22,113 bases of DNA from Holophagae bacterium. GTDB taxonomy: Bacteria > Acidobacteriota > Thermoanaerobaculia > Thermoanaerobaculales > Sulfomarinibacteraceae. Below, piece after piece: positions 7,799 to 13,924 of this stretch. The position numbers and the translations under genes were made by a program. The first letter of the stretch is position 1; every line of letters begins with the position of its first letter. The DNA lies in the NCBI GenBank assembly GCA_030637505.1, contig DAOWGJ010000070.1:1-22113 (forward strand). Reading direction: 5' to 3'. Below the pieces are notes generated by a model. It searched no databases, was not told the origin of the DNA, and worked only from the letters and a program-made list of their open reading frames with translations.

Positions 7799-9489
7799 CA
7801 AATGTCCTTTTGAATTCTTACCAATGCCGGCAGGTAATCCTCCGGCGCTTCGAACCCCAGCAGGAGCAGCAGAGTGGCTGCGATGTTCCCCAGTCCCGGT
7901 TGATTCAACCGGTGGTTCGCCCGGTAACTCTCTGCGCCGTGACCCAGCAGAACCCAGGGGACCGGTGACAGTGTATGTGACGTCTTTTTGACCGGCACGC
8001 CGTTGGCGTCCATTTTGACCTTTGAGGTCGTCTTTTCCACCTCGTACATCATGTCGAGGTTTCCGTGATCGGCCGTGACCACCATCATGCCCCCAACTCG
8101 ATTGACGGCCCGTTCCAGTCGACCAATACACTCGTCGACGACCTCCATCGCTTCAATCGACGCATCGAGGGAACCGGTATGACCAACCATGTCCCCGTTG
8201 GCAAAGTTGACCCGAATGAATCGATAAGCACCTTGATCCAATGCGTTTTCGACCACCTGGCACACCTCTCGGGCCTTCATCTCCGGTTTTTGGTCGAACG
8301 GCACCTTGTCCGAGGGGACCTCAACCCAGTCTTCCAATTCCGGGTCGAACTGCTTCGAGTTGTTGCCGTTCCAAAAGTAGGTCACGTGTCCGAACTTCTG
8401 TGTTTCCGCCACCGCCAGCTGAGATACGCCGTTTCGAACCAGATACTCGGAAACTGTCTTGTCGATCGCAGGTGGATGGACCAGAAATCGAGGGGGAATG
8501 TGGAGGTCACCGTCATACTCCATCATCCCCGCAAAAGCGATCTTCGGAATTCGTTCTCGGTCGAACTCGGTGAGGTTCTTTTCGGTCAGGGCCCGTGAAA
8601 TCTCGATGGCCCGGTCACCCCGGAAGTTGAAAAGGACAACCGAGTCCCCATCGCCGATCGGGCCGATCGGCGCACCGTTTGAATCAACGATGACGAAGGG
8701 ATCGAGATCCTGATCGATGATGCCCGGCGTTTCCGCTCGCAGCACCTCAATCGCATCGGAGCAAGACCGGAACCCGCGGCCCCTCCCGAGAACGTGAGCA
8801 GCCCAACCCCGCTGCACCATCTGCCAATCGGCGTTGTACCGATCCATGGTCATGCGCATTCGGCCGCCGCCGGAGGCCACCGCAAAGTCCATTTCCTGAT
8901 TCCGGCTGATCCGGCTCAGCAGTGTTTCCAGTTGAGCGATGTATCTGTGATAGCTCATCGGCTCGACGTCTCGCCCATCCGCCAGGGCATGGACCCTCAC
9001 CCTGGCCACACCTTCAGCCTCCAAACGCTCAATCAGCGCGAGGAGGTGTTTGATGTGGCTGTGGACATTGCCGTCTGAGACCAGACCCAGCAGGTGAAAG
9101 ATGCCGCCACCAGCCTTGACCTGATCAACCAGATCTCTCCAAACCTGGGTGGTGAACAGGGCGCCGCTGCCGATGGCGGTGTTGACCAGTTTTGCACCTT
9201 GTTCAAAGACCCTTCCGCCGCCGAGAGTGTTATGCCCGACCTCGGAGTTTCCCATATCGTCGTCAGTCGGCAACCCAACGGCTTTCCCGTGGGCCTTGAG
9301 TTCGAGAAAAACCGGCGCCTCCTTGAAAAGGCGATCTAGATTAGGTGTCTTCGCCTGCTCAAAAGCATTGCCTGCGTAGCCCTCCCCTCGGCCGCGGTAA
9401 AGGCCGACGCCGTCCATGATTATGAACAGCAGGGGGTCGGCAAACTCGCCCGAGGTGCGGACCTTCAACTTCAGATCATCAACCATCAC
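7798..9489 (-). CDS. gpmI: 2,3-bisphosphoglycerate-independent phosphoglycerate mutase
   Basis: Glycolytic and gluconeogenic enzyme that interconverts 3- and 2-phosphoglycerate through a phosphoserine intermediate and two metal ions, normally Mn2+. The protein has 563 residues, somewhat longer than the typical ~510-550. Visible features are the metal-site MDGVG (Asp26), GNSEVGHNTLGGGRVFEQGA with catalytic Ser82, SDGNVHSH (about 138-145), HALADGRDV (167-175), and the C-terminal metal motif VTADHGNLDMM. GTG (9487-9489) is directly followed by ATG (9484-9486), and GGAGGT lies six or nine bases upstream, so either could be the start. About 70 bases separate it from the upstream PP2C gene. A CTGACA/TAGGAT pair (9505-9532, 16-base spacing) might be a separate promoter, but it lies very close to the ribosome site. 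Confidence 0.96.
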   Translation of the reverse strand: MMVDDLKLKVRTSGEFADPLLFIIMDGVGLYRGRGEGYAGNAFEQAKTPNLDRLFKEAPVFLELKAHGKAVGLPTDDDMGNSEVGHNTLGGGRVFEQGAKLVNTAIGSGALFTTQVWRDLVDQVKAGGGIFHLLGLVSDGNVHSHIKHLLALIERLEAEGVARVRVHALADGRDVEPMSYHRYIAQLETLLSRISRNQEMDFAVASGGGRMRMTMDRYNADWQMVQRGWAAHVLGRGRGFRSCSDAIEVLRAETPGIIDQDLDPFVIVDSNGAPIGPIGDGDSVVLFNFRGDRAIEISRALTEKNLTEFDRERIPKIAFAGMMEYDGDLHIPPRFLVHPPAIDKTVSEYLVRNGVSQLAVAETQKFGHVTYFWNGNNSKQFDPELEDWVEVPSDKVPFDQKPEMKAREVCQVVENALDQGAYRFIRVNFANGDMVGHTGSLDASIEAMEVVDECIGRLERAVNRVGGMMVVTADHGNLDMMYEVEKTTSKVKMDANGVPVKKTSHTLSPVPWVLLGHGAESYRANHRLNQPGLGNIAATLLLLLGFEAPEDYLPALVRIQKDI

Positions 9490-9562
9490 CCTCTTACCTC
9501 CAAGATCCTACGCAATGGTATCAAGCTGTCAGGGTTGATTCCGGCCTCGTCGGGTTTAGGTT

Positions 9563-10363
9563 TCAGTCGGTTTGTTGGGCTTTCAGGAGTACAACGGTGA
9601 TGTTGTCGTTCCCTCCTTGTTCGTTTGCCGCCACAACCAGATCTCGGGCCATCTCCTCCAAATCACCACCCCGGCTGAGAAAGCGCTCGATCTCCGAATC
9701 CTGCAGCATAGAATTCAGACCATCCGAACACAACAGCACGAGGTCACCGTCCTGCATTTCCAGTTCGACAACATCGGCCTGAGGTTCGGTACTTCCCCCA
9801 AGCGCTTGGGTGACGACGTTTTTGAGGGGATGAGAACGCGCGCCCTCCTCCGTCAAGAGGCCGGCGGAGATTTGTTCATGGACCCAGGAGTGATCGTTGG
9901 TCATCACCCGGAATCGGCCGTCCCTCAGGAGGTAAGCCCTGCTGTCGCCGACGTGACAAATGACCAGGAGGTTCGAGTCGGCCTGATGGGCCGCCGCAAC
10001 GACGGTCGTGCCCATGCCCTTGAGGTCCGAATTCCTGTCCACCGCTTCCGTGACGTGCCGATGCGCCTCCTGGATCGCCTCGATCAGGAGGTTTGCCGGT
10101 ATTGACCGGTCCGGGTCCCAGTGGTCCGGCCAGGTCTCACCAGGGGCCTGAGCTCTGGCAGAGACGATTCGATCAATTTCATCGGCCGCCAATCTCGAGG
10201 CGACCTCGCCTGCCGCATGCCCGCCCATACCGTCAGCCACCAGGTAGACGCCCGCTTCCGTGTCGATCAGAAAGACGTCCTCATTCAGTCGTCGTTTCAT
10301 GCCCACATCGGTGAGGCCCCACGATTGGAGTGTGATTCCGCCGGTCGAGTTCTCGTGCTCCAT
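9563..10363 (-). CDS. PP2C-family Ser/Thr protein phosphatase
   Basis: Metal-dependent phosphatase that removes phosphate from Ser/Thr of proteins, similar to bacterial Stp/PrpC enzymes; cytoplasmic, with no membrane segment. The 266 residues are a full single domain. The core motifs are present: DVGMKRRLNED (Asp29), LVADGMGGHAAGEVAS (Asp44), TTVVAA, CHVGDSRAYLLRDG, VTQALGG, LCSDGLNSML and GGNDNITVVLL. These supply the expected metal-binding aspartates. It begins three bases after the J-domain gene, with AGG near its ATG inside that gene's end, so the two are almost certainly co-transcribed. In other bacteria such phosphatases pair with PASTA or Hanks-type kinases. No protein kinase of that type is adjacent, so the partner is unknown. 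Confidence 0.93.
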   Translation of the reverse strand: MEHENSTGGITLQSWGLTDVGMKRRLNEDVFLIDTEAGVYLVADGMGGHAAGEVASRLAADEIDRIVSARAQAPGETWPDHWDPDRSIPANLLIEAIQEAHRHVTEAVDRNSDLKGMGTTVVAAAHQADSNLLVICHVGDSRAYLLRDGRFRVMTNDHSWVHEQISAGLLTEEGARSHPLKNVVTQALGGSTEPQADVVELEMQDGDLVLLCSDGLNSMLQDSEIERFLSRGGDLEEMARDLVVAANEQGGNDNITVVLLKAQQTD

Positions 10364-10366
10364 AAC

Positions 10367-11011
10367 CTACCCTTTTGCCGCCCCACCTCGACTTCGGCCG
10401 CCACCGCTCTGGATCAGTTCGATGATCGATGTTGCTTTGGTGTTTGTAGGGTCGAGACTGAGAACTTCCGACGCGATGCGTTCGGCTCTGCTTTTCATCC
10501 CGGCGTTGAGAAAAGCCGAGGCGGTTTCGGCCTTCATTGTGATGTTGTGCGGTTCGAGTTGTGTCGCTCGTTCGAGGTGGCGAAGTCCATCTCGGCCCTT
10601 TCCTGGAATCTTGGAAAAAGCCAGTCCGAGGAAATAGTGGGCCCGAGCCTGCTTTTCATCGTGATCCAGGGCTTGCCTGAGGTAGCCGATCGCATCAGTC
10701 GATCGTCCTTCCTTGAAAGCCTGGGCGCCCTTTGCAGCCAGTCGCTTTGAGATCTCCTGCGGATCCATGCCACCGACTGAAGAGACGCCCTGCGATATCT
10801 CCTTGTCGTATCGCTCTCGTTGCTCCGGCCGGGTCAACACGTTGAACGCTTCGGTGACCTCCTGGAATTTCTTCTCTGCGCGCTGGCGAGACTCGCCTTC
10901 CAAACGATCCGGATGACACTCCTTGGCGAGGCTTCGGAACGCCAAGCGAATCTCCGCTTCCGTCGCGCCGGCCTCGACTCCGAGGGTTTCATAATAAGTC
11001 GTCGTCTTCAT
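10367..11011 (-). CDS. J-domain protein with C-terminal TPR-like helices
   Basis: Likely an Hsp70 co-chaperone. The N-terminal 65 residues form a J-domain with HPD at 33-35, preceded by YYETLGV and followed by FNVLTRPEQRERYD. Residues about 85-205 are helical with tetratricopeptide-like spacing (for example DAIGYLRQALDHDEKQARAHYFLGLAFS), and may bind clients. The 214-residue protein lacks the Gly/Phe-rich, zinc-finger and C-terminal domains of true DnaJ, so it should not be named dnaJ. A Ser/Gly-rich C-terminal tail ends the protein. It starts 63 bases after the long HEAT-like gene and is followed by the PP2C gene with a 3-base gap. A TAATAT box at 11036-11041 may supply its own promoter. Confidence 0.88.
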   Translation of the reverse strand: MKTTTYYETLGVEAGATEAEIRLAFRSLAKECHPDRLEGESRQRAEKKFQEVTEAFNVLTRPEQRERYDKEISQGVSSVGGMDPQEISKRLAAKGAQAFKEGRSTDAIGYLRQALDHDEKQARAHYFLGLAFSKIPGKGRDGLRHLERATQLEPHNITMKAETASAFLNAGMKSRAERIASEVLSLDPTNTKATSIIELIQSGGGRSRGGAAKG

Positions 11012-11035
11012 TTGCGTTAGATCCTACTTGGATTC

Positions 11036-11041
11036 ATATTA
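11036..11041 (-). promoter_or_regulatory. Candidate extended -10 box for the J-domain/PP2C genes
   Basis: The minus strand reads CTGTAATATGAA in the gap before the J-domain gene, closely matching CTGCTAATATGAA upstream of pckA. TAATAT stands out in GC-rich DNA. No clear -35 was seen. Confidence 0.3.
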
Positions 11042-11074
11042 CAGCCTACTTTTTACCACAGCGCCTCGTCCTGT

Positions 11075-12166
11075 TCAACGCTGCATCTTCTCGAGGCGGT
11101 TTTTCGCCTGTCTCCGGATGATCGGGTTGACGTTTCTATCCATCGAGAGGCGGTTGATATCCTTGAAACTCAGCAGGGACAGCAGCCGAATGCCCTTTTG
11201 AATCGGCGCCTTCGGATTTTGTACGACCGCCAGGAGAATCGGGTAGTGGCGAATCCACTTGTTATTCGAGGCGATGATCCGGACGACCTCATCCGACACG
11301 CTCTTGGAACCGGCAAAGCGCTCGATCTCACCCTCGGTGAGCTTGGGACTGGCCATGACGGCCCGCATGACCAGGCGGTTTCTGGAATTGACCAAGATCC
11401 CCCGCTCCTCGCGGTTTCCCCTCATAGCTACCAGAACCTTCTCTTTGATGCTCAACTTGAGGAGTTTGAAGAGCGTGCTCTGGCTCGCTTCTCGTACCAT
11501 TTCCTCGATTCCATGATCACCAACCTGAGCTAAGGGAAACTCCGCCTCTTTTGGAATGTGGGCGCCAATCGCACGCAATGCTTCGAGAGCCCCAAGAATA
11601 CTGATCCGGGGTTCTTCCTCCTGACTCTCGGATTCTCCTTCAATCTCCGCGATCACCTTTTCGATGAATTCTTCCTCGAACTCCCGAATTCGCCGCAATA
11701 CGACCTGGGATACCTGGGGGTTAGCCTTGAGATCTTCAAGGACCTCCAGACAGTTCAGGACCTTGACCTGGTTGGTGATGATGACGTCCTGGACCATCGG
11801 CGACCCGTGGGTCGCCAACATACGAAACGTCTCCTCTCCAACGTCCCGATGCTGAGCAACGGCCATCCAGATCTCCTGCTGTTCTCGAACTCTGGCCAGC
11901 AGATCGAGTTCCAGAGGAGCGATCGGCTGACTCCTGATCCAATCAACCAGTACCTGGACCGGGACCTCCCCCAAAGAGGCAGCAGCCGTTGCCGCGAGTT
12001 CCGGATCCGGATCTGTCGACAAAACCAACTGGAGCCTGAAAAGGTCCTCCCTGGAAACCGGCAGTAACCCTTGGGCCGCGAACAACCGAACCTGTCTCGG
12101 CACTCTTCCGGCGAGAATGCCGTCAATCAGTTTTTCTGCTGAGTCGATAGTGCCTTCAGCTGCCAT
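11075..12166 (-). CDS. HEAT-like helical repeat protein, long paralogue
   Basis: No named family recognised. The 363-residue protein is almost entirely predicted helical, with short repeating blocks built around small-residue/Pro motifs such as ATHGSPMVQDVII, KANPQVSQVVL, MASPKLTEGEIERF and VQNPKAPIQKGIRLLSLL. They resemble HEAT or leucine-rich-variant repeats. An acidic coiled stretch (about 165-190, EFEEEFIEKVIAEIEGESES) divides two repeat halves. No signal peptide or membrane segment, so probably a cytoplasmic scaffold. Its C-terminal ~110 residues align by eye with those of the gene at 13040-13771 (SPKLTE/NPRLTE, NPKAP, INRLSMDRNVNPIIRRQA against LTGLVRDPKVPEGVRKGA). Start ATG at 12164-12166, overlapping the RodZ-like gene by 11 bases, which suggests joint expression. 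Confidence 0.82.
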   Translation of the reverse strand: MAAEGTIDSAEKLIDGILAGRVPRQVRLFAAQGLLPVSREDLFRLQLVLSTDPDPELAATAAASLGEVPVQVLVDWIRSQPIAPLELDLLARVREQQEIWMAVAQHRDVGEETFRMLATHGSPMVQDVIITNQVKVLNCLEVLEDLKANPQVSQVVLRRIREFEEEFIEKVIAEIEGESESQEEEPRISILGALEALRAIGAHIPKEAEFPLAQVGDHGIEEMVREASQSTLFKLLKLSIKEKVLVAMRGNREERGILVNSRNRLVMRAVMASPKLTEGEIERFAGSKSVSDEVVRIIASNNKWIRHYPILLAVVQNPKAPIQKGIRLLSLLSFKDINRLSMDRNVNPIIRRQAKNRLEKMQR

Positions 12167-12974
12167 CAGATCCCGGTTCCAGGCGAGTCAGACTCGACCG
12201 GCCCACTTCAAAATGCGCCACCTGACCTGCTCGTCCAAGATTGGCATACTCGCGGCCTCCGACGGTGATCGACGCAGCGTCGGCATTCCCGAGTGTCAAC
12301 AACGCCGGGCCCGCCAGCTCAAGCACTCGAATCGTGCCGCCGAAGAGAAGCTCCTGACCGGTCCTGCCCTCCCGATCTCGGTAGTGAATCCAGCATTCAC
12401 CGTTTTCCCGAACCCGCACTATGGCTTGAACCGGAGCCCCAACAGTCCCGGACTCGACGGGTTCGGGTGTGGCCTGAACGGCAAAAGGCGTCGGCGTCGA
12501 CAAGAATCTCACCGGGGTGGCCCGCTCGGCTGAAGATCGCCTGGGGTCGGGGGGCAAAACCTCTTGAGAACTGGAGCTGAGGACGACAACGAGCAGCAGA
12601 CCGAGGATGACCAAAACTCCGGCCAAGACGGGCGCCCACAGACGCCAGTTGAATCCAGGCTCCAGTGAATCCTCGATCGTCAGGAGTCTGAAAGTGCCTG
12701 AAGACATTTCAAAACGTTCCCACGCCCGATCGAAATCCTCAAGGTACTGTGAATCCTCAATGCCGATAATCTGGAGGTACTGCCGGAGGAAATTCCTGCA
12801 AAATACCTTCTCCGGCAACAGCTGATACCGCCCACTCTCGAGGGCCTCGAAGACTCGACGCGAAACCTTGGTCTCTTCGACGATGGCATCGATGTCAACA
12901 CCGGCTTTTTCCCGCATTGCCTTCAGGACCTCTCCCAAGGTTTCGGGACGCGAGGGTTGAATCCGTTCCGCCAT
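12156..12974 (-). CDS. RodZ-like protein: HTH domain, one membrane segment, DUF4115-type C-terminus
   Basis: Resembles RodZ, the bitopic inner-membrane protein that links MreB to the cell-wall elongation machinery. Residues about 10-75 form an XRE/HTH_25-like domain (TLGEVLKAMREKAGVDIDAI, then KVFCRNFLRQYLQIIGIED). One membrane helix spans about 112-133. A Pro/Thr/Ser-rich linker follows. The C-terminal DUF4115-like domain reads ENGECWIHYRD, LLFGGTIRVLELAGPALLTL and GNADAASITVGGREYANLG. Length 272 residues, within the family range. Start ATG at 12972-12974; a GTG directly before it is the alternative, and neither has a strong ribosome site. No mreB, mreC or rodA is nearby. Its neighbours are two paralogous HEAT-like genes, so it may instead be a RodZ-like regulator of something else. 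Confidence 0.85.
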   Translation of the reverse strand: MAERIQPSRPETLGEVLKAMREKAGVDIDAIVEETKVSRRVFEALESGRYQLLPEKVFCRNFLRQYLQIIGIEDSQYLEDFDRAWERFEMSSGTFRLLTIEDSLEPGFNWRLWAPVLAGVLVILGLLLVVVLSSSSQEVLPPDPRRSSAERATPVRFLSTPTPFAVQATPEPVESGTVGAPVQAIVRVRENGECWIHYRDREGRTGQELLFGGTIRVLELAGPALLTLGNADAASITVGGREYANLGRAGQVAHFEVGRSSLTRLEPGSDGS

Positions 12975-13039
12975 CACTCAGACACCATCTTGGGCGGACC
13001 TGAGAGAATCATCGGCGGGAAAATACCCATACGCTTTGA

Positions 13040-13771
13040 TCATAACATCGTTTCCCCCAAGGTGTTACCCCTCTTTTTCAGCAATGCCAGGGCTCCCTTT
13101 CGAACCCCTTCGGGCACTTTTGGGTCGCGGACCAGTCCGGTAAGCTCGCCGGGGCCCAATTCCGCAACCGCCGACAGCGCCACCGGAAAGGGCGTCGACC
13201 GGTTCCTGGCCATCGCCATTCGGACGCCACGCCTCGGTGCCCACCGAGGGCTTCGAAGAACGGCCGAAAACACGACCGGAGGCGGCTCGTAGGCATTCAG
13301 CAATTCCACGACGTCGGTTTCCGTCAGCCTCGGGTTCTCGAAGAGAGCGACGACAACCTGGGCGTCGCCGGTGGCGACCAGAGGGGCGTAGAGGGCTCGA
13401 TGAGCCCGCCTGGCCAACCCGATTCTCTCGCCCAGAGTCAGCTTCGGCAATCGATGCAGGAGTCTCCGCTCGGCCATTCTTCGGACCATCGGCGGCGTTT
13501 TCGGGTCCTGGGCCAGTTGCAGTAACCCCAGCCATCCAAGGGTCGCAATCAGGTCAGCCACCCTCGGCGTCGGCATGCCGCGAACCGAACAGATGAGTCG
13601 GCGGATTCTATCTGAACCGAGCAGCCGCTGATGCCTGCTCACCTGGTCCGCAATCGAGGGCGAACAGTGAGGATTCCTGAGAATCTCGACTGCCTTACCG
13701 TTGTCGAGGTCTTCGCTCTCTGCAACTTTGAGAAGCAGGTCCGGCCCCATCGACGATATGCGTTCCGTCAT
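13040..13771 (-). CDS. HEAT-like helical repeat protein, short paralogue
   Basis: No named family recognised. The 243 residues are helical repeats lacking membrane segments or a signal peptide. Blocks recur inside the protein: residues about 62-115 (VRGMPTPRVADLIATLGWLG, then LAQDPKTPPMVRRMAERRLL) match about 185-240 (ARNRSTPFPVALSAVAELG, then LVRDPKVPEGVRKGALALL). The same layout is found in the long paralogue at 11075-12166. The protein is Arg-rich and basic. ATG at 13769-13771 has no Shine-Dalgarno, but TATGAT ends six bases before it, so the mRNA may be leaderless and this may be the first gene of the minus-strand run. The RodZ-like gene follows 65 bases later. Confidence 0.8.
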   Translation of the reverse strand: MTERISSMGPDLLLKVAESEDLDNGKAVEILRNPHCSPSIADQVSRHQRLLGSDRIRRLICSVRGMPTPRVADLIATLGWLGLLQLAQDPKTPPMVRRMAERRLLHRLPKLTLGERIGLARRAHRALYAPLVATGDAQVVVALFENPRLTETDVVELLNAYEPPPVVFSAVLRSPRWAPRRGVRMAMARNRSTPFPVALSAVAELGPGELTGLVRDPKVPEGVRKGALALLKKRGNTLGETML

Positions 13772-13777
13772 CCAACC

Positions 13778-13783
13778 ATCATA
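13778..13783 (-). promoter_or_regulatory. Candidate -10 box of the short HEAT-like gene
   Basis: TATGAT on the minus strand (five of six consensus bases) ends six bases before the ATG, the spacing typical of leaderless transcripts. No strong -35 was seen. Confidence 0.4.
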
Positions 13784-13789
13784 CGAGAT

Positions 13790-13826
13790 ATGGCGACATC
13801 AAAATGTGATCAATGGCAACATCACA
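13790..13826. promoter_or_regulatory. Direct repeat and dyad in the divergent control region
   Basis: ATGGCGACATCA (13790-13801) and ATGGCAACATCA (13813-13824) form a direct repeat 23 bases apart. The second copy lies within a perfect dyad, TGTGAT (13805-13810), ten bases, then ATCACA (13821-13826). The position, between two divergent genes and just upstream of a TATGAT box, suits a regulator-binding site. The half-site spacing is too wide for CRP or FNR. Confidence 0.35.
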
Positions 13827-13912
13827 CACGAGGGAAGCGGAACCGTTAGGAATTGATACCGAATTTGATCTACCAAGAATGTCGATACGGCTCTGCGGTT
13901 CCGTCGTGGTGC

Positions 13913-13918
13913 TACCCT
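13913..13918 (+). promoter_or_regulatory. Candidate -10 box of the aroD-aroE gene
   Basis: TACCCT ends six bases before the ATG at 13925, with no Shine-Dalgarno in between. The same hexamer stands seven bases before accA. No clear -35 was seen. Confidence 0.3.
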
Positions 13919-13924
13919 GACTCA

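Noticed and set aside
9505..9532. Separate gpmI promoter (CTGACA, 16 bases, TAGGAT)
   Set aside because: The predicted start site would fall at the Shine-Dalgarno, leaving too short a leader to be convincing; mentioned in the gpmI entry but not listed as a feature.
13805..13826. CRP/FNR-type binding site
   Set aside because: The half-sites TGTGAT and ATCACA are separated by ten bases, giving about 16 bases between centres instead of the 11 or so required. Kept only as an unassigned dyad.
13853..13924. TTG start adding 24 residues to the aroD-aroE protein
   Set aside because: The added residues do not resemble type I dehydroquinases, and the domain begins naturally at the ATG 13925.
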